The notes under the pieces are model-generated. The model saw only the letters and a list, made by a program, of their open reading frames with translations. It was not told the origin of the DNA and did no database searches. Position numbers and translations under genes: made by a program. A stretch of DNA of 64,000 bases, from the NCBI GenBank assembly GCA_017629515.1, contig JAGBXB010000053.1, positions 1 to 64,000 of the forward strand, in the 5' to 3' direction. Below are positions 1 to 8,934 of this stretch, piece by piece (positions within the stretch are counted from its first letter, which is position 1; each line of letters opens with the position of its first letter). Source of the DNA: Lentisphaeria bacterium. Lineage in GTDB: Bacteria > Verrucomicrobiota > Lentisphaeria > Victivallales > UBA1829.

Positions 1-419
1 CCTTTGAAAGTTGTGCGGCATTCAATAGCGTATGTTTCATCTGTAAGAGTCATCGTGAGGTAAAAACGGATGTACCGGGGATAGGCTTTGAAAATACGGA
101 TGAAAGAGATCCCGTACATGGCATAACGGATGTTGATGAGAAATGCAAGGATGGCAACAAGAAGAAGAGAGTATTGCGGTGCATTTTTCAGCATTTCCAC
201 GGAGGCAAACTGCATACTGCCGGATATGGTCGTACTGCTCATCCCCAGTGCCCAGAGATAATTTGCCTCCTTTACCTGGGTGACAAGCAGAACACCGAAA
301 GCAAGCCCCATGGATAAGTATCCCATGAGCACAGGAAGAGAGTCCGCAAACGCTTTTTTGAAGAGTTGACGGAAAGGGATGTACCTGTTCTGTATATGTA
401 TATTTTCCTGCTTTTTCAT
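1..419 (-). CDS. azlC: AzlC-family branched-chain amino acid exporter subunit, C-terminus cut off
   Basis: The gene runs off the left edge, so only about 139 N-terminal residues are visible, starting at the ATG at 419. The translation begins MKKQENIHIQNRYIPFRQLF and continues into hydrophobic segments. I recognise AzlC-family features: a small-residue segment (MGLAFGVLL), a MQFASVEML stretch equivalent to the family's 'QFAA' region, the charged NIRYAMYG motif after a membrane helix, and LTDETYA at the loop before the next helix. AzlC pairs with the small AzlD subunit in the inner membrane to export branched-chain amino acids; an azlD would be expected just beyond the window. It is divergent from the gspE run. 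The call rests on motif memory only. Confidence 0.8.
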   Translation of the reverse strand, partial: MKKQENIHIQNRYIPFRQLFKKAFADSLPVLMGYLSMGLAFGVLLVTQVKEANYLWALGMSSTTISGSMQFASVEMLKNAPQYSLLLVAILAFLINIRYAMYGISFIRIFKAYPRYIRFYLTMTLTDETYAIECRTTFK

Positions 420-550
420 AATCCTATTAATATACATGCAGAAAAGATTTTCTTCAAGAAGAATATCCCGGAAGAAGCATAAAAGCATCCTCTTTTCCTG
501 TCAGAAAGAAAAAAAGCAGATAAAAATACATATTTTACATAAGAAATGAC

Positions 551-579
551 TTGAAAAATAGAGAGGGAAAGGCTACATT
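551..579 (+). promoter_or_regulatory. Predicted sigma-70 promoter of the gspE-gspE-gspF run
   Basis: TTGAAA at 551-556 and TACATT at 574-579 are separated by 17 bp and lie about 40 bp upstream of the preferred gspE start at 621. The rest of 420-620 between divergent azlC and gspE is AT-rich and shows no other gene. Confidence 0.45.
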
Positions 580-620
580 TCTACTGGTAAAAAATGATTT
601 TGTCTTTTTTTGAGGTGATT

Positions 621-2324
621 ATGCAGAACAGTGACTATGTTATTGAGTTGCTCATTGAAAATGGTTTGTTGGCAAATGAGCAGCTTCCGGAAGCCTGGGA
701 TCTTGTTGAAAAATCCAATGGTCAGATGAGTATTCTTGATGCTTTGATCCATCTGGGGTATATCAGTGAAGAGGATATGATCGCTCTTCTGGCGCAGGAA
801 TACGGTATGGAATTGATCGACCTTGCCTCCTATCAGATCCCCCAGGAAATGCTTACCCAGATCCCGAAAGATATCGTTCAGCAGTATAAAGTAGTTCCGG
901 TAATGATCCATGATAACATCCTTACCGTTGCCATGAATGATCCTACCGATATGGCAAAACTGGACAGTTTGCGCTTTGCACTGAAAAGGGATGTGGATGC
1001 AGTGGTAGCCCCCACAAAACAGATCCAGGCAGTGATCGATAAATTCTATTCCGGACTGGATACCGGTATTGAAGAACTCATTGATGAAATCGGCGGAGAA
1101 GCCCAGGGCCTTACCGTTGTCAAAGAAGAAGACCCCGCCATGTCAGATGATGAAGATGCCCCCATCATCCGTCTTGTGACTATGCTTATTGTGGAAGCTC
1201 ATAATTTAAGGGCATCAGATATTCACCTCGAACCCACCGAAAAGAAATATATGATCCGCTACCGTATCGACGGAGCGTTGCGGGAAATGGAAAGTCCGCC
1301 GAAATATCTGCAGCAGAATATCACCCAGCGTTTGAAGATCATGTCCAAACTGGATATTACAGAAAAACGCATTCCCCAGGACGGTCGAATCCAGTTGCGT
1401 GTCGTAGGTTGCGAAGTGGACTTGCGTGTATCCACCATTCCCACCACCCACGGCGAAAGTATCGTTATGCGACTTCTGGAAAAATCCGCCATCCAGCTGG
1501 AGATCCCCCAGTTGGGATTCTATGCGGACGACCAGGCGAAGATCAATAAGATCATCAATATGCCTGACGGCGTGTTCCTTGTTACCGGACCTACCGGGTC
1601 GGGAAAAACAACAAGTTTGTACGCCTTTCTCAATACCATCAACACTCCCAACCGGAAGATCATTACCGCAGAAGACCCTGTGGAATATCAGCTGCAGGGG
1701 ATCAATCAGGTACAGATCGACCCGATCACGGGTCTGACCTTTGCCAATGCTCTGCGCGCCATGCTCCGTCAGGCTCCCAATATCATCATGGTGGGGGAAA
1801 TCCGAGACTGCGAAACAGCGGAAATCGCCATCAATGCCGCTCTTACAGGACACCTTGTGTTCAGTACATTGCACACCAACGACGCCCCCTCCGCTATCAC
1901 ACGACTTATCGATATGGGAGTGAAACCCTTCCTTGTAGCCTCTGCTGTGCGGGCGATCATGGCACAGCGTCTTGTACGCAGAATATGTAAAAACTGTATG
2001 GAAGAAACCGAACCGACCCCCACAGAACGGCGTCTTCTGGGATTGGACGATCAGTTCATGGATACCGCAAAAGTCATGAAAGCCAAAGGCTGTTCCATCT
2101 GCGGCGGTACAGGATACAAAGGACGACTGGGGATCTATGAGATCTTCCTTGTGGGCGATGAGATCCAGCACCTTATCTTTGAAAAGTGTTCTGCGGATGT
2201 GATCCGGGATGCGGCAAGAAAAGGCGGGATGATGACATTGCGTGAAGACGGTCTGCGTAAAGCAGCAGCGGGAACGACCACACTGGCGGAGATCCTTGCT
2301 GCAACAGTTGCGGATTCCCAGTAA
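621..2324 (+). CDS. gspE: Type II secretion / type IV pilus assembly ATPase, GspE/PilB family (first copy)
   Basis: A 567-aa cytoplasmic hexameric ATPase that powers pilin-like fibre assembly. An N-terminal MshEN/T2SSE_N domain (about residues 1-150, starting MQNSDYVIELLIENG) precedes the ATPase core. The Walker A motif GPTGSGKTTS is near residue 323, Walker B is IIMVGEIRD, the His box is STLHTND, and there is a C-terminal four-cysteine zinc site (CKNC ... CSICGGTGY). A longer start at 594 exists, but ATG 621 has GAGG five bases upstream while 594 has no well-spaced ribosome site. It is followed at once by a second gspE and by gspF. No prepilin, peptidase or secretin gene lies in the window, so pilus versus secretion cannot be decided. 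Confidence 0.92.
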   Translation: MQNSDYVIELLIENGLLANEQLPEAWDLVEKSNGQMSILDALIHLGYISEEDMIALLAQEYGMELIDLASYQIPQEMLTQIPKDIVQQYKVVPVMIHDNILTVAMNDPTDMAKLDSLRFALKRDVDAVVAPTKQIQAVIDKFYSGLDTGIEELIDEIGGEAQGLTVVKEEDPAMSDDEDAPIIRLVTMLIVEAHNLRASDIHLEPTEKKYMIRYRIDGALREMESPPKYLQQNITQRLKIMSKLDITEKRIPQDGRIQLRVVGCEVDLRVSTIPTTHGESIVMRLLEKSAIQLEIPQLGFYADDQAKINKIINMPDGVFLVTGPTGSGKTTSLYAFLNTINTPNRKIITAEDPVEYQLQGINQVQIDPITGLTFANALRAMLRQAPNIIMVGEIRDCETAEIAINAALTGHLVFSTLHTNDAPSAITRLIDMGVKPFLVASAVRAIMAQRLVRRICKNCMEETEPTPTERRLLGLDDQFMDTAKVMKAKGCSICGGTGYKGRLGIYEIFLVGDEIQHLIFEKCSADVIRDAARKGGMMTLREDGLRKAAAGTTTLAEILAATVADSQ

Positions 2325-2381
2325 ACAAAAAAAAAAATGGAAGAATAACGGAAACAGAATAAAAATACGGGAGAAAAGACG

Positions 2382-4088
2382 ATGCTTGATCCGGATGGTC
2401 AGACAATATATGATTTGCTTCTTGACAACGGCAACTGTACCAAAGAGCAGTTGGATGCCGTAGCGGAAGAGTTTGAAAGCAGTGATAAAAGTTTTAAAGA
2501 GATCGTAATAGATTTCGGTCTTGCAGATGAACATACCATTTTACAGGGAATCGGAGACAGTCTCGGTCTGGAAGTGGTGGATCTCAATATTTACGGGGAT
2601 ATTCCCAGAGAAGTCATCAAACTTCTGGATGCGGGTACTGCAAGAAAAGAAGCAGCGATCCCCCTTGCTCTGGAAGATAACACCTTGACTGTTGTATTGC
2701 GTAATCCATTGAATTATCAGGCTGTGGATGAATTCCGTTTTGTACTGGGAAAAGAGATCATTCAGGTCATTGCGCCGGAAAGTCAGGTGGATGCCGCTAT
2801 TGAAAAATATTATCCGCTGGATCTGCAATCCACCATGCACGATGTTTTGCAGGAACTTTCCGGCAAAAATATCCAGCTGAATGCCCCGGCCGGTGAAGAA
2901 GAGGATGAGCAGGATCTGGAAGCCATGGCCAATGAGGCACCCATCGTGAAGTTTGTGGATGCCATTCTGTATCAGGCTATCAAGGACAAGGCCAGTGACA
3001 TCCACTTTGAACCTTTTGAAACCATCTTCAAGATCCGGTGCCGTGTGGACGGTGCTTTGTATGAAATGGCCCCTCCCCCGAAAAGCCTTGCTCTTCCGGT
3101 GATCAGCCGTATCAAAATTCTTTCCGATCTGAATATTTCTGAAAGAAGAAAACCCCAGGACGGACGAATCCACCTGAAAGTCGGGGGCAAACCCATCGAC
3201 TTGCGTGTTTCCTGTCTCCCCACCTACTACGGGGAATCTGTGGTGCTCCGTATTCTTGACCGTTCTGTGGTGAACCTTGATCTGGATTCTCTGGGGATCA
3301 ATGAGGCCAATCTTGCCAAAGTCCGGGATATTATCATTATGCCTAACGGTATTTTTATCGTTACAGGTCCTACCGGTTCCGGAAAGACGACCACTCTTTA
3401 TTCCGCTTTGAAAGAGGTGAACGACCCGGAAAGTAAACTATTGACAGCGGAAGACCCTGTGGAGTATGACCTGGACGGGATCATCCAGCTGCCCATCAAC
3501 GATGCAGTAGGTATGACATTCCACCGGGCATTGCGCGCCTTCCTCCGACAGGACCCCGATATCATCATGCTCGGGGAGATCCGAGACCTGGAATCCGCAC
3601 GAATGGCTGTGGAAGCCTCACTTACAGGACACTTTGTATTCAGTACTCTGCATACCAACGATGCCGCCGGTACTGTTACCCGACTCATTGATATGGGAGT
3701 GGAACCGTTCCTTATCGCCAGTTCCCTTGTAGGGGTATTGTCCCAGCGCCTTATCCGCCGGGTCTGCCCCCAGTGCAAAACTGCTTATATCCCCACAGAT
3801 GATGATTTGAAACTCCTGGATCTTGAACGCAGTGATGTAGGCGATCAGAAGTTCTATTACGGAAAAGGATGCAGCAACTGCAACGGTACAGGGTACAGAG
3901 GCCGTATGGCTATTACGGAATTATTGACCATGAATTCCAAGATCAATGAACTTGTATTGCAAAGTTCCCCCACTGTGGTCATAAGAGACAAGGCAAGGGA
4001 ACTGGGGATGATGACTATGCGGGAAGATGGTGTAAGAGCCATTTTGCAGGGGCTTACCTCAATGGAAGAAGTGCTTAAATATACATAA
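2382..4088 (+). CDS. gspE: Type II secretion / type IV pilus assembly ATPase, GspE/PilB family (second copy)
   Basis: A 568-aa paralogue of the preceding gene with the same order: MshEN domain, ATPase core with GPTGSGKTTTLYS near residue 329, Walker B IIMLGEIRD, His box STLHTND, and a zinc site (CPQC ... CSNCNGTGY). The two proteins align along their whole length but differ strongly in the N-terminal third, so the duplication is old and the copies are probably specialised. ATG 2382 follows GGGAGAAAAG. The 57-bp gap to the first copy and the 35-bp gap to gspF suggest one transcript. One copy may drive assembly while the other serves a different fibre or a regulatory role; this is inference. 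Confidence 0.92.
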   Translation: MLDPDGQTIYDLLLDNGNCTKEQLDAVAEEFESSDKSFKEIVIDFGLADEHTILQGIGDSLGLEVVDLNIYGDIPREVIKLLDAGTARKEAAIPLALEDNTLTVVLRNPLNYQAVDEFRFVLGKEIIQVIAPESQVDAAIEKYYPLDLQSTMHDVLQELSGKNIQLNAPAGEEEDEQDLEAMANEAPIVKFVDAILYQAIKDKASDIHFEPFETIFKIRCRVDGALYEMAPPPKSLALPVISRIKILSDLNISERRKPQDGRIHLKVGGKPIDLRVSCLPTYYGESVVLRILDRSVVNLDLDSLGINEANLAKVRDIIIMPNGIFIVTGPTGSGKTTTLYSALKEVNDPESKLLTAEDPVEYDLDGIIQLPINDAVGMTFHRALRAFLRQDPDIIMLGEIRDLESARMAVEASLTGHFVFSTLHTNDAAGTVTRLIDMGVEPFLIASSLVGVLSQRLIRRVCPQCKTAYIPTDDDLKLLDLERSDVGDQKFYYGKGCSNCNGTGYRGRMAITELLTMNSKINELVLQSSPTVVIRDKARELGMMTMREDGVRAILQGLTSMEEVLKYT

Positions 4089-4123
4089 CATACAGCAACA
4101 CAGTAAGAAAGGAGAATGACGCT

Positions 4124-5383
4124 ATGCCTGTATTTCTTTATACTGCCATGGACGCAAAAGGTCAGGAGCAGAAAGGAAAAAAAGAAGCTGCCAATGAAGA
4201 AGAGGTACAAAGTTTTCTGAAAAATCAGGGTTTGTTCCCCACCTCCATTAAAAACGCGGATAAATCCCAGGAAAAGAAAAAAGGGAAAGCTGGCAAGAAA
4301 GAGGGCGGACTGAACATGAATATCAGTCTGGGCCCGGCAGTAATGAAAACCAAAGAGATCACCCTTTTCACCCGTCAGATGGCGATCCTGCTGGATGCGG
4401 GGCTTCCCTTGATCCGGTCTTTGAAAACACTGGCGAGACAGGCGAAAAATCCGGTGGTGCGTAAAATCATTGAAGAAACCGCTACGGCTGTTGAAGGCGG
4501 AGCGACCTTTTCCGAAGCCCTTGCCCAACATCCGGCATCCTTTGACAAACTCTTTCTGAACATGGTGCGTGCCGGGGAAGCCGCCGGTAAGATCGAACTC
4601 ATCCTGAACCGTCTTGCCATGTTCATGGAAAAAGCCGCCAAGATCAAAGGCAAGGTCAAATCCGCCATGGTGTACCCGGTTGTGGTTCTCTGTATCGCAG
4701 GCGGCATCACCTCCGGACTTATGATCTTCATCGTACCGAAATTTGCCAAGATCTTTACCGACCTTCTGGAAGGAGCCCCCATGCCTGCCATTACCCAGGT
4801 GGTGCTTGCCATGTCTGACTTCATGGTGAACAACATTCTTCTCTTTCTGGGCGGGATCGTGGCTCTGGTCATTATTATCAAACTGGTGTTGAAAGTACCG
4901 TTTCTCCGGTTCTATATCGACTGGGCAAAATACAATATGCCGGTATTCGGACTTGTGGTTTCCCGTTCCTCCATCTCCCGTTTTGCCCGTACTTTGGGGA
5001 CATTGATGGGGTCCGGGGTGGCGGTGCTCAATGCTCTCATCATCGTTAAAGAGACCTCCGGTAATGAAGTGGTTTCCGGAGCCGTTGTGAAAGTATATGA
5101 AGCCGTGAAAGAAGGGGAACCGATGGCTCCGCCGCTTTCCTCCACAAAAATCTTCCCTGAAATGGTTATCAGTATGATCGAAGTAGGTGAGGAAACAGGT
5201 AAACTGCCCGAAATGCTGGAAAAAGTAGCCGACACCTACGATGAAGAAGTGGATAATGCTGTTGCCGCAATGACAAGTATGATCGAACCTTTGATGATTA
5301 TTTTCCTTGCTGTGATCGTCGGGGGACTGGTTATCGCTCTCTTTGCGCCCCTTATCACCATTATCGAAAAACTCGGTACTTGA
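4124..5383 (+). CDS. gspF: Type II secretion / pilus inner-membrane platform protein, GspF/PilC family
   Basis: A 419-aa inner-membrane platform on which the GspE ATPase acts. A short N-terminal basic, lysine-rich segment (about residues 45-65) precedes two T2SSF domains. The first is marked by LFTRQMAILLDAGLPL and is followed by a membrane pair (around VYPVVVLCIAG). The second is marked by ISRFARTLGTLMGSGV, with a terminal helix (MIIFLAVIVGGLVIALF). The repeats EAAGKIE and EETGKLPEML are typical of the family. The start ATG at 4124 has AAAGGAG nine bases upstream. It forms an operon with the two gspE genes; the following sugar nucleotidyltransferase starts nine bases downstream. Confidence 0.93.
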   Translation: MPVFLYTAMDAKGQEQKGKKEAANEEEVQSFLKNQGLFPTSIKNADKSQEKKKGKAGKKEGGLNMNISLGPAVMKTKEITLFTRQMAILLDAGLPLIRSLKTLARQAKNPVVRKIIEETATAVEGGATFSEALAQHPASFDKLFLNMVRAGEAAGKIELILNRLAMFMEKAAKIKGKVKSAMVYPVVVLCIAGGITSGLMIFIVPKFAKIFTDLLEGAPMPAITQVVLAMSDFMVNNILLFLGGIVALVIIIKLVLKVPFLRFYIDWAKYNMPVFGLVVSRSSISRFARTLGTLMGSGVAVLNALIIVKETSGNEVVSGAVVKVYEAVKEGEPMAPPLSSTKIFPEMVISMIEVGEETGKLPEMLEKVADTYDEEVDNAVAAMTSMIEPLMIIFLAVIVGGLVIALFAPLITIIEKLGT

Positions 5384-5392
5384 GGAAAACGC

Positions 5393-6496
5393 ATGAAAAA
5401 AAACAGTAAAGCATTTGCAGTAGTCATGGCAGGCGGCAAGGGGGAACGTTTCTGGCCCCAGAGCCGTCTTTCCAGCCCGAAACAGTTGCTCCGGCTTCTG
5501 GGAAATCTTACGCTTATTGAACAGACAATAGAACGTTTGTACCCTGTTTTCTGTAAAGAAAATATTTTTGTTGTGACCAACGGTATCTATGTTGAGCCGA
5601 TGCGTAAACTCATCCCCAGTCTGCCTTCTGCCAATATCATTGGCGAAAGCAGCAGAAAAGATACAGCCCCCTGTATCGCCGCAACGGTGGCATATATCAA
5701 AAGTCTGACACAGGAGGAAGATCCTGTTTTATGTTTTCTTCCCGCAGATCATGTGATCAATGATACGGCATCTTTTGCAGAAGTCCTGTCCGATTGCCTG
5801 GATATGGCAGATGATACAGGCAGTATCGTTACTGTGGGGATAACTCCGGATCAGCCGCAGACAGGCTTCGGATATATTGAAACAGGTTCCGCTATTACGG
5901 CTCCCGGCAGCACAAAATTCCATAAAGTACTGCAATTCAAAGAAAAACCGGACATTGAAACAGCCCGGAAATATTTGGAAGCAGGCAATTACAAATGGAA
6001 TTCCGGTATCTTTTTTGCCAAAAGTTCCACCTGGATCAAAGAGTTTACAAAATCTGCCGGTGAACTTGCGCTTTTCATTCAAAAGGCTGTTCCGGTATTG
6101 AAAAAAGAGTCCTGGAACTCTCCCGACTTTGAAGCTCTTTTCAATTCCCTTGATCCCATATCCATTGATTATGCCGTTATGGAACACGCAGATAATGTAG
6201 TTACAGCGCAGGCAACATTCGATTGGGATGATGTGGGTTCCTGGACTTCCTTACGCAATCAACTTGAACCGGATGAGGACAAAAATGTGATACGGGGACT
6301 GCATAAGGGGATCGGAACGAAAAACTGTATTATTGTCGGAGATTCAGAAAAACTTATCGCCACAGTGGATGTGGAGGATATGGTCATAGTGAATACGGAA
6401 GATTCTTTGCTTGTATGCAGTGCAAAATCCGCCCAGAAGGTCAAGGAACTGGTGGGGATACTGGAAAAAGATCCGGCATTGAATAAATTTGTATAA
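5393..6496 (+). CDS. manC: Mannose-1-phosphate guanylyltransferase
   Basis: A 367-aa cytoplasmic enzyme predicted to make GDP-mannose from mannose 1-phosphate and GTP, a precursor for surface polysaccharide. The nucleotidyltransferase signature AGGKGERFWPQSR begins near residue 13, followed by SPKQLL, the sugar-phosphate region ESSRKDTAPCIAA, LPADHV, and FKEKPD with NSGIFFAK. It has only the guanylyltransferase domain and lacks the C-terminal phosphomannose isomerase domain found in bifunctional ManC/AlgA proteins. The GAGG ribosome site overlaps the gspF stop codon, suggesting coupling to the secretion genes. Confidence 0.9.
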   Translation: MKKNSKAFAVVMAGGKGERFWPQSRLSSPKQLLRLLGNLTLIEQTIERLYPVFCKENIFVVTNGIYVEPMRKLIPSLPSANIIGESSRKDTAPCIAATVAYIKSLTQEEDPVLCFLPADHVINDTASFAEVLSDCLDMADDTGSIVTVGITPDQPQTGFGYIETGSAITAPGSTKFHKVLQFKEKPDIETARKYLEAGNYKWNSGIFFAKSSTWIKEFTKSAGELALFIQKAVPVLKKESWNSPDFEALFNSLDPISIDYAVMEHADNVVTAQATFDWDDVGSWTSLRNQLEPDEDKNVIRGLHKGIGTKNCIIVGDSEKLIATVDVEDMVIVNTEDSLLVCSAKSAQKVKELVGILEKDPALNKFV

Positions 6497-6512
6497 GACA
6501 GATCCGGCAAAA

Positions 6513-7277
6513 ATGATACAGAATCTTCTTATAGTAAATTGCGGCAATACGCATATTGAAACTTGTTTTCTTTCTGTCCCCCGTTCAGAAAGGTTGTTTC
6601 TGCCGTCATTTGCGGACGGGGAAAGAAAAATCCTGACAGAAAAGGAATTTGCCTCTTTTCTGGACGAACTGCCGGAAGATACCATTATCTGCGGGGCGTC
6701 TGTTGTTCCGTCGCTTGCAGAACTGCTCTCTTCCAAAGGGGCTTTCCTTGTAAACAAAGAAAAAAAGATGCCTTTCGGGACAGAAAAGATGGATATATCC
6801 ACTGTGGGAGCAGACCGTCTTGCCAATGCGGCGGCATTGTGTAATGGTCCTTTACCGGCGATCTGTATAGATTTCGGAACTGCCATCACCTTTGAAGTTG
6901 TGGAAGAGGACGGTTCTTTTACCGGCGGAGCGATTCTACCTGGCAGAAAGTTGATGCGGCACGCTTTGCATGACCATACGGCGTTACTGCCGCTTATTCC
7001 CCTTTCCGGAGATATTTCTGAACTGCCGCAGGAAGCAGGGAAAAATACTTTTGAAGCCATGCTTTTAGGTACAGATCTGGCAAGCATAGGTTCTGTAAAA
7101 GAAATTTTACACTCCTTGTGTAAAAATCTCATAAAAAAATATCCCGGAAAAAAAGTCCGTATCTGTGCCTGCGGAGGAGACAGGAAATTTTTCCTGCAGG
7201 CGATCCCGGAAATGGAGGATACGCCTTTTCTCACAATGGAAGGGATATACCGTTTCTGGCGGGAAAATGAAAGTTGA
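6513..7277 (+). CDS. coaX: Type III pantothenate kinase
   Basis: A 254-aa CoaX-family ASKHA-fold kinase, the first step of coenzyme A synthesis (pantothenate to 4'-phosphopantothenate). Seen: an N-terminal phosphate loop NCGNTH, VGADRLANAAA with the catalytic-region Asp, IDFGTAITFEVV, and the GGAILPG motif. The Asp that normally opens the first motif (DxGNT) is Asn here, which may weaken metal or ATP binding. ATG 6513 is chosen because the protein then begins directly with the phosphate-loop strand. An in-frame TTG at 6489 overlaps manC, and neither start has a strong ribosome site. It sits between manC and the trpF-like gene with short gaps. Confidence 0.8.
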   Translation: MIQNLLIVNCGNTHIETCFLSVPRSERLFLPSFADGERKILTEKEFASFLDELPEDTIICGASVVPSLAELLSSKGAFLVNKEKKMPFGTEKMDISTVGADRLANAAALCNGPLPAICIDFGTAITFEVVEEDGSFTGGAILPGRKLMRHALHDHTALLPLIPLSGDISELPQEAGKNTFEAMLLGTDLASIGSVKEILHSLCKNLIKKYPGKKVRICACGGDRKFFLQAIPEMEDTPFLTMEGIYRFWRENES

Positions 7278-7283
7278 GAGAAT

Positions 7284-7943
7284 ATGGTACGGGTAAAGAT
7301 CTGCGGATTACAAACGGAAGCAGATGTGGAAATTGCCGCATCTGCCGGAGTGGATGCGGCGGGGTTTCTTGTAGGTCAGAAACATGTTTCCAGAGACTTC
7401 ATTCTTCCCGGGACGGCACGCAGACTGGCTTCTTTTCTTCCGCCATTGATCACTCCCGTCCTTGTCACCCATTACACAGATCCGGATGAGGTGATTGAAC
7501 TGATCGATCTTACAGGGATCCCCACCGTACAACTTCACGGCGGGACAACTCCGGAAGCGTTGGCTTATCTCAAAGATATGGCAGGGGATGATGTGAAATT
7601 CCTTATTGCCATCCATGTATTGGATGATGATACCACGGAATATTCCACCGCTGCTTTTGAAAATCTTGCAGATGGATTCATTCTGGATTCCTGCAATAAA
7701 AAAGAGGGGCGCGTAGGCGGTACAGGCTTGACCCACAACTGGAAAACAAGCAGACGGATCATACAGGAAACCAATAAAAAAGTCATTCTTGCCGGCGGTT
7801 TGCATCCGGGCAATGTATGTGAAGCCATCCGAACAACCGCACCCTACGCAGTGGATGCAAATTCCCGCTTGAAAAATCCCGACGGTTCTTTAAATAAACT
7901 TCTGGCGGAAGAATTTGTAAGAAACGCCAAATTTTCCAATTAA
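7284..7943 (+). CDS. trpF: Phosphoribosylanthranilate isomerase-like protein (TrpF family)
   Basis: A 219-aa TIM-barrel protein of the TrpF family, which normally isomerises phosphoribosylanthranilate in tryptophan synthesis. Seen: VKICGL with the catalytic Cys near residue 7, GVDAAGF, VQLHGG, ILDS with the catalytic Asp, GGTG, and LAGGLHPGNV. The usual C-terminal phosphate-binding segment DVSSGVE is replaced by VDANSRLKNPDG. No other trp gene is nearby. It could therefore be a diverged TrpF or a relative with another substrate. It follows coaX by six bases, and its stop codon overlaps that of the convergent thioesterase gene. Confidence 0.75.
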   Translation: MVRVKICGLQTEADVEIAASAGVDAAGFLVGQKHVSRDFILPGTARRLASFLPPLITPVLVTHYTDPDEVIELIDLTGIPTVQLHGGTTPEALAYLKDMAGDDVKFLIAIHVLDDDTTEYSTAAFENLADGFILDSCNKKEGRVGGTGLTHNWKTSRRIIQETNKKVILAGGLHPGNVCEAIRTTAPYAVDANSRLKNPDGSLNKLLAEEFVRNAKFSN

Positions 7944-8701
7944 AGCTCAACCTTTCCCTCTGCCTGTATATAGATCTTTTTCCCATCTGGAGAAAGTCCG
8001 TGCAGATAAAAATTCCCATCAGGAGAAATGGAAGAACCGAAAAGGATCTCTGTCCCCAATTCCCCGGAACTGATGAAGTTGATCTGTATTTTTCTTACCG
8101 GAAGAAAAGAGTTTTTTTCTTTACAGAGCGTATCAAAGATCATCCGGGAAAATACCGCATTATTCAGGTGTTTATTCATATCGATATCCCCGTGCCGGAC
8201 AGTAAAAAGGATTTGAGGAACGACCTCTTTTTTTACGATTTTCCCCAAATCGGGAAAGAAACGTTCCTCATTTTCATTCTGCGGCATATTTTCCGGCAGA
8301 AAATCCACAGCCTTTACCGGACGGAATGTTTTTGCATCCAGGACCAGCCAGAAAGAGGTTCCTTTTGCAAGGATATTGTCATTTTCATCACGCATCACAT
8401 ATTCTCTTGTTGCAAAAAGTCCGGATATGCCGGAGGGATAACTTTTCAGGATGATCTTTTCATCACAGGCGGGATAACGGTCGATCTCCAAAGAGAGTCT
8501 GGAAAGCACCCAGAGCGTTCCCTGACGGGTGAGAGAAGACATTCCCACATTCAACAGTTCTGCATGACTTGCGGCAATATCCTGCAAATAATCCAGAAGC
8601 ACATGCAGTTTCAGTAATCCATCCACGCCGCATTCATGGGCACGGATAAAGTGTGTTTCCGTAAGAACGTGCGGCAGTTCTTCTGTATCTTTTCCTATCA
8701 T
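7940..8701 (-). CDS. Acyl-ACP thioesterase (double hotdog, FatA/FatB-like)
   Basis: A 253-aa protein predicted to hydrolyse acyl-acyl carrier protein and release free fatty acids in the cytoplasm. It has two hotdog repeats. The first contains ECGVDGLLKLHVLLDYLQD and LWVLSRLSLEI. The second contains the family active-site stretch DIDMNKHLNNAVF (near residue 175), comparable to the plant and bacterial 'N-x-H-x-N' motif. The frame is open 46 codons further upstream, but ATG 8701 has GGAG five bases away and starts where the family alignment starts. It is convergent with trpF (overlapping stops) and divergent from purT. Confidence 0.85.
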   Translation of the reverse strand: MIGKDTEELPHVLTETHFIRAHECGVDGLLKLHVLLDYLQDIAASHAELLNVGMSSLTRQGTLWVLSRLSLEIDRYPACDEKIILKSYPSGISGLFATREYVMRDENDNILAKGTSFWLVLDAKTFRPVKAVDFLPENMPQNENEERFFPDLGKIVKKEVVPQILFTVRHGDIDMNKHLNNAVFSRMIFDTLCKEKNSFLPVRKIQINFISSGELGTEILFGSSISPDGNFYLHGLSPDGKKIYIQAEGKVEL

Positions 8702-8754
8702 TTTTTCTCCATTGTTGGCAAAAAGGTAAAAATATATACGATCCGATGCAGGAT

Positions 8755-8782
8755 AATATACATTTTCAAAAACAAAAAGCAA
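8755..8782 (-). promoter_or_regulatory. Predicted promoter of the acyl-ACP thioesterase gene
   Basis: On the minus strand TTGCTT (8782-8777) and TATATT (8760-8755) are spaced by 16 bp, giving a leader of about 45 bases before ATG 8701. Confidence 0.45.
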
Positions 8783-8847
8783 ATGGAAAATTTGCTGTTG
8801 AAAAAGCATTTTCGCTATCTTTTCCACTTGTTTTTTCATCCCTGCTC

Positions 8848-8875
8848 TTGAAACATTCTGAAAGAATGGTATATT
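8848..8875 (+). promoter_or_regulatory. Predicted purT promoter with a palindrome in the spacer
   Basis: TTGAAA (8848-8853) and TATATT (8870-8875) are 16 bp apart. The spacer is almost filled by the perfect inverted repeat CATTCT-GAA-AGAATG (8854-8868), a position typical of a repressor operator. The leader to the purT ATG at 8935 is about 55 bases. Confidence 0.55.
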
Positions 8876-8934
8876 TCTAACGATAGAATATCAACAAGTG
8901 ATTTTTTGAATCAAAAAAAATGAAAGGATTTGTT

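Noticed and set aside
1215-2534. 439-codon minus-strand frame opposite the first gspE
   Set aside because: It is a codon-bias shadow of the ATPase gene; no motif or start site.
6489-6512. TTG start for coaX overlapping manC
   Set aside because: It has no ribosome site and adds residues that precede the normal start of the fold; ATG 6513 preferred.
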